Shown one piece after another: positions 26,763-35,061 of a DNA stretch of 64,000 nucleotides. Positions within the stretch are counted from its first letter, which is position 1, and each line of letters opens with the position of its first letter. Position numbers and translations under genes: made by a program. Under the pieces are notes generated by a model that saw only the letters and a list, made by a program, of their open reading frames with translations, did no database searches and was not told where the DNA came from. Source of the stretch: Streptomyces rhizosphaerihabitans (lineage in GTDB: Bacteria > Actinomycetota > Actinomycetes > Streptomycetales > Streptomycetaceae); the NCBI RefSeq assembly GCF_025399795.1, contig NZ_JAODTZ010000040.1, positions 29,419-93,418 on the forward strand, read 5' to 3'.

Positions 26763-27815
26763 CTAGTCCTGCTTCTTCCGCCGTGTGCCGAAGACGATCT
26801 CGTCCCAGCTCGGGACCGCCGCCCTGCGGCCGGGACGGACGCCGTCGGCCTCGGCCTGGCGGTCGGTCGCCCCGACGAGCCGGTCGCGATGGCTGCCGAC
26901 CGAGCGGGGCATGAGCACGTCCGCGTACGCGGAACCGGCACCCGCCGAGGCGGCGGGAGCCGGGGGCTCCTCCTCCTCGGGCTCGGGAACGGGCTCCTCG
27001 GCGGCGGGCCGCTCGGCGGGGGCGGGCCGCTCGGGCACCACCATGTCGCCCCGGAAGCTGGGCACCGCCTCCAGGAGGCTCGTCAGCGAGTCCCGGTCCT
27101 CGGTCTCCTCGACCGGTTCCGGGGTGGGCGAGGGCAGGCTCGGCCGTTCCATCTGCCGGTCCAGGGCGCGGTCCAGCGGACGGTCGCGGGGCAGCCGGGC
27201 GATCCGCGGTACGAACGGGAAGCTCGGCTCGGGCGCCGCGAGGTCGTCGGACTCGCCGATCAGCGAGCGCGCCTCGTCGTCGACGGCCTGGACGAGCCGC
27301 CGAGGCGGGTCGTACGTCCAACTCGCCGCGTGCGGTTCACCCGCGACGCGGTACACCAGCATGACTTCCCAGGTGCCGTCGTCGCGGCGCCACGAGTCCC
27401 ACTGGACGGTGTCCTTCTCGGCACCCCGGATCGTCAGCCGTTCCTGAACGGCCTCACCGAGCTGGGGTCCGACGTTCTCGCCGGGGCGGCGCACGGGGGT
27501 CTTCCTGGCCCGCTCGGCCATGAAGGCACGCTCCGCCAGGACGGGACCCTCGAAGCGACGTACGCGATCGACGGGGATTCCGGCGAGCTGGGCGACTTCC
27601 TCCGCGGAAGCGCCGGCGCGTATACGCGCCTGGATGTCTCGGGGGCGGAGATGGCTCTCCACCTCGATCTCGATCTGGCCGAGGCGGGGACGGTCGCCGC
27701 GTACGGCGGCGCGCAGACGCTCGTCAATCGGAAGCGTGTACTCCGTACTGTCCGCAGCCTTCAGCACCAGCCGTGTGCCGTCGTTAGAGACGGCCACGAC
27801 ACGCAGTTCGGGCAT
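26763..27815 (-). CDS. sepH: cell division protein SepH
   Basis: 350 aa from ATG 27815 (GGGAGG upstream). The N-terminus PELRVVAVSNDGTRLVLKAADSTEY is followed by an HTH-containing DUF3071 domain (ASAEEVAQLAGIPVDRVRRFEGPV, residues ~69-92). A long disordered Pro/Glu-rich linker comes next, then a short conserved C-terminal motif (VPSWDEIVFGTRRK). SepH is an actinobacterial FtsZ-binding protein that promotes FtsZ assembly during sporulation septation. The order fits the sepH locus I recall from S. coelicolor. It is monocistronic. Confidence 0.9.
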   Translation of the reverse strand: MPELRVVAVSNDGTRLVLKAADSTEYTLPIDERLRAAVRGDRPRLGQIEIEVESHLRPRDIQARIRAGASAEEVAQLAGIPVDRVRRFEGPVLAERAFMAERARKTPVRRPGENVGPQLGEAVQERLTIRGAEKDTVQWDSWRRDDGTWEVMLVYRVAGEPHAASWTYDPPRRLVQAVDDEARSLIGESDDLAAPEPSFPFVPRIARLPRDRPLDRALDRQMERPSLPSPTPEPVEETEDRDSLTSLLEAVPSFRGDMVVPERPAPAERPAAEEPVPEPEEEEPPAPAASAGAGSAYADVLMPRSVGSHRDRLVGATDRQAEADGVRPGRRAAVPSWDEIVFGTRRKKQD

Positions 27816-28287
27816 GGGGACCTCCCGGGTGGTGCCTGCCGACGTCACGTGCGTCGCTGCTTCCGCTAGTCGAGTGTGGCCTGCCCGGGTGCAGCCTGCC
27901 ACAACCTTGCCGAGTTGCCCGGCGTGTCGGGCGCGGGCCCGGGGTCGCCGTTATGGCACGGTTACCTGTTCGCAACGCTAAGTGACGAACTCCATCACCC
28001 TGTGCAACGAGCCCCCTCCCGGCGGTCCTGCAAGGCCCCGGACACCCTGGCGGGAGTCCGGACCCAGGGCTCGCAACAGTACTCCATTCGGGCCACTTGC
28101 GTGGATCGGCACGCCGCCCAACTTCGAGCGGGGGGTGCTAGTTGGCCGATCTCGAGGCCCTTTTGGCGGTCCTGGAACGTGGCACACTTCACGTAATCGG
28201 CAGAAACGGAACTAATCGTTTCGCCTGTACGTCCCTTTCTCGTGCAGTCGGTCGATCAAGTACGGGAAAGGCAGGCAAGGTCCGGGA
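27816..28287. other. gene-free divergent region upstream of sepH
   Basis: 472 bp. It must carry the sepH promoter and that of the membrane protein at 28288. The part 28140-28250 is clearly A/T-richer than the surroundings. Several 65-106 codon open frames exist on both strands, but none has a ribosome site or recognisable protein. A short structured RNA is not excluded. Confidence 0.35.
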
Positions 28288-29073
28288 ATGCGTAAGAAGC
28301 CGGATGTCGGCGGCGAGCAGCCGGGTACCGACGTGGAACCGAGGAAGCGGCGGCTGGACCTGAGCGTCCCCCAAGTGGCGGGGAGCGCGGTGGCCGCGGT
28401 GGTCGCGGCGAAACTCGCGTCCTACTTCGGTGTGTACGGGACGATCCTGGGCGCCGGACTGGTCAGCGCCATCGCCACCTGCGGAGGAACGCTCTTCCAG
28501 CACTTCTTCAAGCGCACCGGCGAACAGATCCGTGACGTGAAGGTGCAGACGAAACCGAAGCCCCGGCAGATACCCGGTCCCCCGGGCGAGTTCACCGAGG
28601 GGACCGTCTACCGCGCGCGGGTCAGGAGCTGGAAGAGGCCGCTGGTCGCGACCGCTCTCGTCTTCGGCGTCACGATGGCCGGAATCACCACGTACGAAAT
28701 GGTGTCGGGGCAGAGCTTCAGCGGCGACGGCACGAGCACGACGGTCGGCGACGCCTTCAAGGGGCACGGCGCCGGCTCGGGGAGCCCGGACCCGGGCAGG
28801 GCTCCGGCGACCGGGTCTTCGCCGTCCTCGGCCCCGGCCTCTCCCGAGGCGCCGGCGCCGTCCGCCGACAGCGGCGGCTCAGGTGATGTGGGCGGCGACG
28901 CCGGTGCTACGAACTCCGTGCCGACGCCGGGCGACAGCACGTCCTCGGGGCCGGAAACCGGGGACGGCACCCCGGCTCCCGCACCCAGCGCGACCGCTAC
29001 GACCCCAGAACCCGCCGCAAGTAGTCATTCGCAAAGCGCCGATCCGGGTCGAGTCGATCCCTCAGCTCGGTGA
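28288..29073 (+). CDS. membrane protein with disordered extracytoplasmic Ser/Pro/Thr tail
   Basis: 261 aa from ATG 28288. A charged N-terminus is followed by a hydrophobic hairpin (VAGSAVAAVVAAKLASYFGVYGTILGAGLVSAIATCGG, residues ~30-68), a basic cytoplasmic loop (KVQTKPKPRQIPGPPGEF), a second membrane segment (PLVATALVFGVTMAGITTYEMVSG, ~113-136) and ~120 residues of low-complexity Gly/Ser/Pro/Ala. I do not recognise a functional family. The last 77 bp overlap the 3' end of the convergent oxidase gene, which is unusual and makes the exact C-terminus uncertain. Confidence 0.65.
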   Translation: MRKKPDVGGEQPGTDVEPRKRRLDLSVPQVAGSAVAAVVAAKLASYFGVYGTILGAGLVSAIATCGGTLFQHFFKRTGEQIRDVKVQTKPKPRQIPGPPGEFTEGTVYRARVRSWKRPLVATALVFGVTMAGITTYEMVSGQSFSGDGTSTTVGDAFKGHGAGSGSPDPGRAPATGSSPSSAPASPEAPAPSADSGGSGDVGGDAGATNSVPTPGDSTSSGPETGDGTPAPAPSATATTPEPAASSHSQSADPGRVDPSAR

Positions 29074-30316
29074 ACTCGCCGAAGCGCGGGTAGACCTTGG
29101 AGAAGTACTCCGCGTCACGCGTGTGCACCTTGCCCCAGTGCGGCCGTCCCTCGTGCGCGGTGAAGATCCGCTCGGCCGCGGTGAAGTACGCCTGATAGGG
29201 GGTACCCCTGAACATGTGGACGGCGATGTACGCACTCTCCCGTCCGGACGCCGTGGAGAGGGTGATGTCGTCCGCGGGCGCGGTCCGCACCTCCACGGGG
29301 AAGCTGACCCGCAGGGTCGAGCTGTCGACCATCGACTTCAGCTCGCGCAGCGTCTCGACGAGGGCCTCGCGCGGTACGGCGTACTCCATCTCCACGAACC
29401 GCACGCGGCGCGGAGAGGTGAACACCTTGTACGGAATGTCGGTGTAGGTCCGCGCGGACAGTGCGCGGCTGGAGAGTCCGGCGATCGACGGGATGGCCGC
29501 GGGCACGGCTCGGCCGAGCAGATTGGCCACCTGGAAGGCGCCGTTGGAGAGGAACTCGTCCTCGATCCAGCCGCGAATCGGTCCCACCGGGTTCTCGGGG
29601 CCCGCGCTGCGGTTGTTGCGCTTGGTGTTGCAGTTGCCGGTGTGCGGGAACCAGTAGAACTCGAAGTGCTCGTTCTCGGTGAAGAGTTCCTCGAAGTCGG
29701 CGGTGACCTTGTCGAAGGTCATCGGCTCCTCGCGGGCCGTGAGCAGGAAGACGGGCTCCACGGAGAAGGTGATCGCGGTGACGATTCCCAGGGCGCCGAT
29801 GCCGATGCGGGCCGCGGCGAAGATCTCGGGGTTCTCGTTCTCGGAGCAGGACAGCACCGAGCCGTCCGCCGTCACCAGTTCGAGGCCCGTGATCTGCGCG
29901 GCGATCGAGGCCGAGTCCCGTCCGGTGCCGTGTGTTCCGGTGCTGGTCGCCCCCGAAACCGTCTGCTCCATGATGTCGCCCATGTTCGTGAGCGACAGAC
30001 CCTCGCGGGCGAGGGCCATGTTGAGTCTCTTGAGCGGGGTGCCCGCCTCGACCGTGACCGTCATGGCCGCACGGTCGATCTTGCGGATCCCGGTCAACAG
30101 TTGAGGGCGGATCAATACGCCGTCGGTCGCCGCGGCGGCCGTGAAGGAGTGTCCGGTGCCGACGGCCTTCACCGTCAGGCCGTCCTCTGCCGCCTTCCGC
30201 ACGGCGGCGGACAGTTCGTCGACCGAGGCAGGGGTGACCTCCCGTACGGGACGGGCGGTTACGTTCCCCGCCCAGTTACGCCACGTGCCGCTCTTCCCGC
30301 TCACTGTGGTGCTCAT
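28997..30316 (-). CDS. FAD-linked D-arabinono-1,4-lactone/L-gulonolactone oxidase-like enzyme
   Basis: 439 aa from ATG 30316, which has a perfect GGGGAGGG ribosome site. The N-terminal PCMH/BBE-type FAD domain has VKAVGTGHSF, STGTHGTG and GALGIVTAITF. The C-terminal ALO domain ends with the signature HWGKVHT and RFANDYLRRVLG. This flavoprotein group oxidises sugar lactones or alditols with O2; xylitol/alditol oxidases are close relatives. The start overlaps the end of the MFS gene by 41 bp, so both are probably in one transcript. Confidence 0.87.
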   Translation of the reverse strand: MSTTVSGKSGTWRNWAGNVTARPVREVTPASVDELSAAVRKAAEDGLTVKAVGTGHSFTAAAATDGVLIRPQLLTGIRKIDRAAMTVTVEAGTPLKRLNMALAREGLSLTNMGDIMEQTVSGATSTGTHGTGRDSASIAAQITGLELVTADGSVLSCSENENPEIFAAARIGIGALGIVTAITFSVEPVFLLTAREEPMTFDKVTADFEELFTENEHFEFYWFPHTGNCNTKRNNRSAGPENPVGPIRGWIEDEFLSNGAFQVANLLGRAVPAAIPSIAGLSSRALSARTYTDIPYKVFTSPRRVRFVEMEYAVPREALVETLRELKSMVDSSTLRVSFPVEVRTAPADDITLSTASGRESAYIAVHMFRGTPYQAYFTAAERIFTAHEGRPHWGKVHTRDAEYFSKVYPRFGEFTELRDRLDPDRRFANDYLRRVLGS

Positions 30317-31553
30317 GAGACCCTCCCCGCTGCGGAACCGGCCTGCTGAGCCGGCGGTACCCGAGAAAACCGACCGCGACCGCGACGGCCCCGGACACCG
30401 CCGGAACCCCGTACCCGGCCTTCGCGCCGGCGGAGTCGATCACCCAGCCGGCCACGGAGGAACCGAGCGCGACCCCGACTGCGAGTCCTGTGCTCACCCA
30501 GGTCATGCCTTCGGTCAGTTTCGCGCGAGGTACGTGCTGTTCGATGAGGGACATCGTCGTGATCATCGTGGGAGCGATGGAGAGGCCCGCAACGAACAGC
30601 GCCACGGCCAGGAACGGCAAGTTTCCGACCAGTAGGAGGGGGATCATACTCACGGCCATCGCACATATGCCCAGCAGCCACCTGCCTTCGGCCGCCCCCT
30701 TGAAGTGCAGCAGCCCGAAGACGGCCCCCGCGAGGCAGGAGCCGGCCGCGTAGAGCGCCAGCACGATGCTCGCGGCGCCCTTGTGGCCCTGCTCCTCGGC
30801 GAAGGCCACGGTGACCACGTCGACGGCTCCGAAGATCGTCCCGGTCGCCACGAACGTGGCCACCAGGACCTGGAGTCCGGCCGAGCGGAGCGCCGAGCCG
30901 CCGCTGTGCTGCCCGCGCGGATGAGGCTGGGGCTCGGTGGCGCGCTGGGAGGTCAGCCAGAAGACTCCGGCCGCCAGGAAGCAGGCGGCGAGCAGCGGTC
31001 CGGCCTCCGGGAACCACACCGTGGACAGGCCGATCGAGATGATCGGCCCGAAGATGAAGCAGATCTCGTCCACCACGGACTCCAGGGAGTACGCGGTGTG
31101 CAGTTGCGGGGTGCCTCCGTAGAGGGCCGCCCAGCGGGCCCGGATCATCGCGCCGATGCTCGGGACGCAGCCGATGCCGGCCGCGCACACGAACAGCACC
31201 CAGTCCGGCCACTCGAAGTGCGCGGCGAGCAGCAGCCCCGCGGCCGCCGTGAGCGCGAAGAGCGTCACCGGGCGCAGGATCCGCCGCTGACCGTGCCGGT
31301 CCACCATCCGCGAGATCTGCGGGCCCATCGCCGCGGCCGCCAGCGCGATGGTCGCCGACAGAGCGCCGGCGAGGCCGTACCGCCCGGTCAGCTGGGAGAT
31401 CATCGTGACGATGCCGATGCCCATCATGGACAGCGGCATCCTGCCGAGCAGCCCCGCTGTGGAGAAGCCCTTGGAGCCGGGGGCGGCGAACAGGGCACGG
31501 TACGGGCTGGGCACGAGGGTCTCCGTCGGCTCGGCTCGGCCCCTCCCCGACAC
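30276..31553 (-). CDS. major facilitator superfamily transporter
   Basis: 425 aa with about 12 membrane helices. The loop MVDRHGQRRILRP between helices 2 and 3 is the MFS motif A equivalent. The C-terminus is a His/Glu/Arg tail. GTG 31553 is the furthest start; GTG 31514 has a better ribosome site (GGAG, 6 nt spacing) and may be the real one. The substrate is not evident. Siderophore or haem-precursor export is an attractive guess, because an iron box lies in the promoter region shared with ferrochelatase, but this is inference. Confidence 0.83.
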   Translation of the reverse strand: MSGRGRAEPTETLVPSPYRALFAAPGSKGFSTAGLLGRMPLSMMGIGIVTMISQLTGRYGLAGALSATIALAAAAMGPQISRMVDRHGQRRILRPVTLFALTAAAGLLLAAHFEWPDWVLFVCAAGIGCVPSIGAMIRARWAALYGGTPQLHTAYSLESVVDEICFIFGPIISIGLSTVWFPEAGPLLAACFLAAGVFWLTSQRATEPQPHPRGQHSGGSALRSAGLQVLVATFVATGTIFGAVDVVTVAFAEEQGHKGAASIVLALYAAGSCLAGAVFGLLHFKGAAEGRWLLGICAMAVSMIPLLLVGNLPFLAVALFVAGLSIAPTMITTMSLIEQHVPRAKLTEGMTWVSTGLAVGVALGSSVAGWVIDSAGAKAGYGVPAVSGAVAVAVGFLGYRRLSRPVPQRGGSHEHHSEREERHVA

Positions 31554-31606
31554 CGTGGGCGGCCCGAACTTCGGTAAGGCGTGAAGCTGGCCGATACAGC
31601 TTACGT

Positions 31607-31622
31607 GTTAGGTGAACCTAAC
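31607..31622. promoter_or_regulatory. IdeR/DmdR1-type iron box between MFS and hemH
   Basis: GTTAGGT-GA-ACCTAAC is a perfect 7-bp inverted repeat. Read as a 19-mer from 31608 it matches the iron-box consensus at 15 of 19 positions, with the core TTAGGTGA and CCTAAC intact. It lies 103 bp before hemH ATG and 54 bp from the MFS GTG. Confidence 0.78.
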
Positions 31623-31724
31623 GCACCCCTCCGTACCCCTTCCGCACCCCGCTCCGACGAACCGCGCGCACCTCGTCACCCCGCCGGTTCTCGCCCGTCA
31701 GCGGCGGGTGGCAGGATCGGACAC

Positions 31725-32852
31725 ATGCCAGAAGCGCTCGATGCCACCCCCTACGACGCCCTGCTCCTGCTTTCATTCGGCGGTCCGGAGGGCCCGGACG
31801 AAGTGGTCCCGTTCCTGGAGAACGTGACACGGGGCAGGGGTATCCCCAAGGAACGGCTCAAGGAGGTCGGGCAGCACTACTTCCTGTTCGACGGGATCAG
31901 CCCCATCAACGACCAGAACCGCACCCTGCTCGACGCGCTGCGCAAGGACTTCACCGAGCACGGTCTGGATCTGCCGGTCTACTGGGGCAACCGCAACTGG
32001 GCGCCGTACCTGACCGACACACTGCGCGAGATGGCCGCCGACGGGCGTCGCCGGATCCTGGTGCTGGCCACCAGCGCGTACGCCTCGTACTCCGGCTGCC
32101 GGCAGTATCGCGAGGATCTGGCGGGGGCGCTGGCCGTTCTGGAGCGGGAGGGGCTGGAGCCGCCGAGGATCGACAAACTGCGGCACTACTTCAACCATCC
32201 CGGGTTCGTGGAGCCGATGACCGAGGGCGTCCTCACGTCGCTGGCCGAACTGCCCGAGGAGGTCCGGGCGGGCGCGCACCTGGCATTCACCACGCACTCG
32301 ATCCCGATCGCCGCGGCGGACACCTCGGGCCCGGCCGAGGGACACGGCGACGGTGGCGCGTACGTCCGGCAGCATCTGGACGTGGCCCGGCTGATCGCGG
32401 AGGCGGTGCGTGAGGAGACCGGGATCGACCACCCGTGGCGGCTCGTCTACCAGTCTCGCTCCGGAGCCCCGCACATTCCGTGGCTGGAGCCGGACATCTG
32501 CGACCACCTGGAGGAGCTGCGCGGGGCCGGGGCGGAGTCGGCGGTGATGGTGCCGATCGGGTTCGTCTCGGATCACATGGAAGTCCTGTACGACCTGGAC
32601 ACCGAGGCGCGGGCGAAGGCGGAGGAGCTGGGGCTGCCGGTGCGCCGTTCGGCCACGGTGGGCTCCGACCCCCGGTTCGCCGCGGCGGTCCGTGACCTGG
32701 TGCTGGAGCGCGCCGCGGCCGAGAGCGGCCGACGGGTGACACGGTGTGCCCTGGGCGCGCTGGGAGCCAGTCATGACCTGTGCCCGGTGGGCTGCTGCCC
32801 GGCCCGCACACCCAAGCCCGCCGCCGCGGGCACCGACAGCCCCTACGCATGA
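31725..32852 (+). CDS. hemH: ferrochelatase (coproporphyrin-type)
   Basis: 375 aa from ATG 31725 (AGGATCGG upstream). It inserts Fe2+ into a porphyrin; in Gram-positive bacteria the substrate is coproporphyrin III (CpfC). It has LLLLSFGGPEGPDEV at the start, the catalytic His in FTTHSIPI, and SRSGAPHIPWLEPD and VPIGFVSDHMEVLYDL further on. Cysteines in SGCRQYRED and in the C-terminal CALGALGASHDLCPVGCCP are placed to bind the [2Fe-2S] cluster known from actinobacterial ferrochelatases. The C-terminal Pro/Ala/Gly tail is extra. Stop and next gene nearly abut. Confidence 0.93.
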   Translation: MPEALDATPYDALLLLSFGGPEGPDEVVPFLENVTRGRGIPKERLKEVGQHYFLFDGISPINDQNRTLLDALRKDFTEHGLDLPVYWGNRNWAPYLTDTLREMAADGRRRILVLATSAYASYSGCRQYREDLAGALAVLEREGLEPPRIDKLRHYFNHPGFVEPMTEGVLTSLAELPEEVRAGAHLAFTTHSIPIAAADTSGPAEGHGDGGAYVRQHLDVARLIAEAVREETGIDHPWRLVYQSRSGAPHIPWLEPDICDHLEELRGAGAESAVMVPIGFVSDHMEVLYDLDTEARAKAEELGLPVRRSATVGSDPRFAAAVRDLVLERAAAESGRRVTRCALGALGASHDLCPVGCCPARTPKPAAAGTDSPYA

Positions 32853-32860
32853 GGAGCCCC

Positions 32861-33676
32861 GTGACCGAGCCTCTGCACACCGAACTCCTCCAGCTCGCGC
32901 ACGAGGCCGCCCGCCGCGCGGGCGCGCTGCTGCGCGACGGCCGCCCGGCCGACCTCGCGGTCGCCGCCACCAAGTCCAGCCCGATCGACGTCGTCACCGA
33001 GATGGACATCGCCGCCGAGAAGCTGATCACCACGCTGATCGCCGAGCACCGCCCCCGTGACGGCTTCCTCGGCGAGGAGGGCGCCGCCATCGAGGGCACC
33101 AGCGGCATCCGCTGGATCGTCGACCCGCTCGACGGCACGGTCAACTACCTGTACGGGCTGCCGACCTGGGCGGTGTCCATCGCGGCCGAACAGGACGGCG
33201 AGACCGTCGTCGGCGTCGTGGCGGCACCGATGCGCGGCGAGACGTACCACGCGGTTCGCGGCCGGGGCGCCCGAGCCTCCGGCGCCTGGGTCGGCGAACG
33301 CCGGCTGGCCTGCCGCCCGTCGCCGCCGCTCGACCAGGCCCTCGTCGCGACCGGCTTCAACTACGTCACCGCGGTCAAGACCCGTCAGGCCGACGTGGTC
33401 CAGCGACTGATCCCGCTGGTGCGCGACATCCGGCGCTCCGGCTCGGCGGCGGTCGACCTGTGCGACGTCGCGGCCGGGCGTCTCGACGGCTACTACGAGC
33501 GCGGTCTGCACCCCTGGGACCTCGCGGCGGGGGACCTGATCGCCCGGGAAGCGGGCGCGGTGACCGGTGGACGCCCCGGAGAGCGCCCCGCGGGCGAGCT
33601 GACGGTGGCGGCCTCCCCAGGTGTCTTCGGACCTCTCCAGCGTCTCCTGGAGGACCTCGGCGCCTGGCACGACTGA
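32861..33676 (+). CDS. suhB: inositol monophosphatase family phosphatase
   Basis: 271 aa from GTG 32861, which has GAGGAG 5 nt upstream and is preferred to the ATG at 32849 overlapping the hemH stop. Metal motifs GEEG, WIVDPLDGTVNYL and HPWDLAAGDLIAREAG are intact for Mg2+-dependent phosphate ester cleavage. Substrates in the family include inositol-1-phosphate and histidinol-phosphate, so suhB is a family-level name. It sits 8 bp after hemH in the same transcript and ends at a strong terminator. Confidence 0.88.
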   Translation: MTEPLHTELLQLAHEAARRAGALLRDGRPADLAVAATKSSPIDVVTEMDIAAEKLITTLIAEHRPRDGFLGEEGAAIEGTSGIRWIVDPLDGTVNYLYGLPTWAVSIAAEQDGETVVGVVAAPMRGETYHAVRGRGARASGAWVGERRLACRPSPPLDQALVATGFNYVTAVKTRQADVVQRLIPLVRDIRRSGSAAVDLCDVAAGRLDGYYERGLHPWDLAAGDLIAREAGAVTGGRPGERPAGELTVAASPGVFGPLQRLLEDLGAWHD

Positions 33677-33756
33677 CGGCACGGCCGACGGCTGACCACC
33701 GGTAACCGGCGGCGTAGGCGGCGGACGGCGTAGGACGACGGCGGAGTGCAAAAACG

Positions 33757-33797
33757 GAGCGGGGCCCCGGTACTGGATCGATACCGGGGCCCCGCTC
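33757..33797. terminator. 16-bp bidirectional terminator
   Basis: Arms 33757-33772 and 33782-33797 pair perfectly over 16 bp with a 9-nt loop. It lies between the convergent phosphatase gene and the 57-aa gene, preceded by AAAAAC and followed by TCGTG. Confidence 0.9.
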
Positions 33798-33810
33798 TCG
33801 TGCGTACTGA

Positions 33811-33984
33811 TCAGACGCGCGTGGCGCCGACCTCCACACCGTGCTCTGCGGCAAGGCGGTGCAGGTCGTCCAGCTCGGCCTGCTCGACCTCCGCGAGGAA
33901 GTCGTCGCCTGTTTCGCGAGCCCGCGTCAGGTCGGACTCGGTCGCCCTTATGCGCTGCAGAAGTCCTGCGGTGAAAGCGTCCAT
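33811..33984 (-). CDS. 57-aa helical protein upstream of cutRS
   Basis: 57 aa from ATG 33984 with GGGGGC upstream. The protein is almost wholly helical and charged (FTAGLLQRIRATESDLTRARETGDDFLAEVEQAELDDLHRLAAEHG), without membrane or zinc motifs. I recall a small conserved gene at this place next to cutRS in S. coelicolor. The function is unknown; a coiled-coil interaction partner is plausible. It is transcribed away from cutR. Confidence 0.72.
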   Translation of the reverse strand: MDAFTAGLLQRIRATESDLTRARETGDDFLAEVEQAELDDLHRLAAEHGVEVGATRV

Positions 33985-34401
33985 GCTGCGCCCCCTCGTC
34001 CTGGGTCGTGGGTCGGGTGGCACGGGGGTGTGCCGATGGGAAGGGGCGATCACGTCTCTGAAGGGGTGCCCAGCGCTGCCCGGTCTGGGCGGCGACGGTG
34101 CCGGACACCCACGCCCGCTCTGCGGAAGCGGTTGGACGTACCACAATGTGGTTTGCCACATGCAGAGCGTGATCGCGGGGTGTAAAGCCGTCCTCCCCCC
34201 GCTCTCTTCCGTGGAAACCTCAACCCGACGAGAAAATCTCGCATTCCCGGTCCCCAGGACGGGCTTCCCTGGCGCCTTCACCCCGTCTTACAGCCGGTTT
34301 ATGGCCGAAACGGGCAGGATGGAGCTCTCATCCGTGACGGACCTGCCCGCGTGGTGCCCTGAAACGTGCCCCGCCGGTGGACAGAGGGAAGGACAAGCGA
34401 C
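33985..34401. other. divergent promoter region of cutRS with overlapping dyads
   Basis: 417 bp. CCACA-A-TGTGG at 34141-34151 and TGTGG-TTTG-CCACA at 34147-34160 overlap, giving three alternating CCACA/TGTGG half-sites. The stretch 34190-34330 is A/T-richer and probably holds the cutR promoter. No gene is seen. Confidence 0.5.
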
Positions 34402-35055
34402 GTGCGCGTACTCGTCGTCGAGGACGAGCAGCTGCTCGCCGATGCGGTGGCCACCGGACTGCGCCGGGAGGCCATGGCCGTCGACGTCGTGTACGACGGC
34501 GCGGCCGCGCTGGAGCGCATCGGGGTCAACGACTACGACGTGGTCGTTCTCGACCGAGACCTCCCGCTGGTGCACGGCGACGACGTCTGCCGCAAGATCG
34601 TCGAGCTCGGCCTGCCCACGCGCGTGCTGATGCTGACCGCCTCCGGCGACGTCAGCGACCGTGTCGAGGGCCTGGAGATCGGCGCCGACGACTACCTCCC
34701 CAAGCCGTTCGCGTTCAGCGAGCTGACCGCACGCGTGCGTGCCCTCGGACGTCGTACGAGCGTGCCGCTGCCGCCGGTCCTGGAGCGTGCGGGGATCAAG
34801 CTCGACCCCAACCGCCGCGAGGTCTTCCGCGACGGCAAGGAGGTCCAGCTCGCCCCCAAGGAGTTCGCCGTCCTGGAGGTGCTGCTGCGCAGCGAGGGCG
34901 CCGTCGTCTCCGCGGAGCAGCTCCTGGAGAAGGCCTGGGACGAGAACACGGACCCGTTCACCAACGTCGTGCGCGTGACCGTCATGACGCTGCGCCGCAA
35001 GCTCGGCGAGCCCGCCGTGATCATCACCGTGCCCGGCTCCGGGTACAGGATCTGA
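34402..35055 (+). CDS. cutR: response regulator CutR (OmpR family)
   Basis: 217 aa from GTG 34402 (GAAGGA upstream), the length I recall for CutR of S. lividans. The receiver has VRVLVVEDEQ, VVVLDRDLPLVHGD (phospho-Asp), LTASG and the conserved Lys in YLPKPFAF. A winged-helix output domain follows (EFAVLEVLLRSEGAVVSAEQLLEKAW and VRVTVMTLRRKLG). CutRS was first linked to copper-related phenotypes, and later to control of actinorhodin production and cell-envelope quality (family knowledge). It is 6 bp from cutS. Confidence 0.92.
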   Translation: MRVLVVEDEQLLADAVATGLRREAMAVDVVYDGAAALERIGVNDYDVVVLDRDLPLVHGDDVCRKIVELGLPTRVLMLTASGDVSDRVEGLEIGADDYLPKPFAFSELTARVRALGRRTSVPLPPVLERAGIKLDPNRREVFRDGKEVQLAPKEFAVLEVLLRSEGAVVSAEQLLEKAWDENTDPFTNVVRVTVMTLRRKLGEPAVIITVPGSGYRI

Positions 35056-35061
35056 TCCACC

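Noticed and set aside
27982..28215. Possible 77-aa gene in the sepH upstream region
   Set aside because: Starts at GTG without a ribosome site, Pro/Arg-rich composition typical of chance frames; several equal frames exist on both strands.
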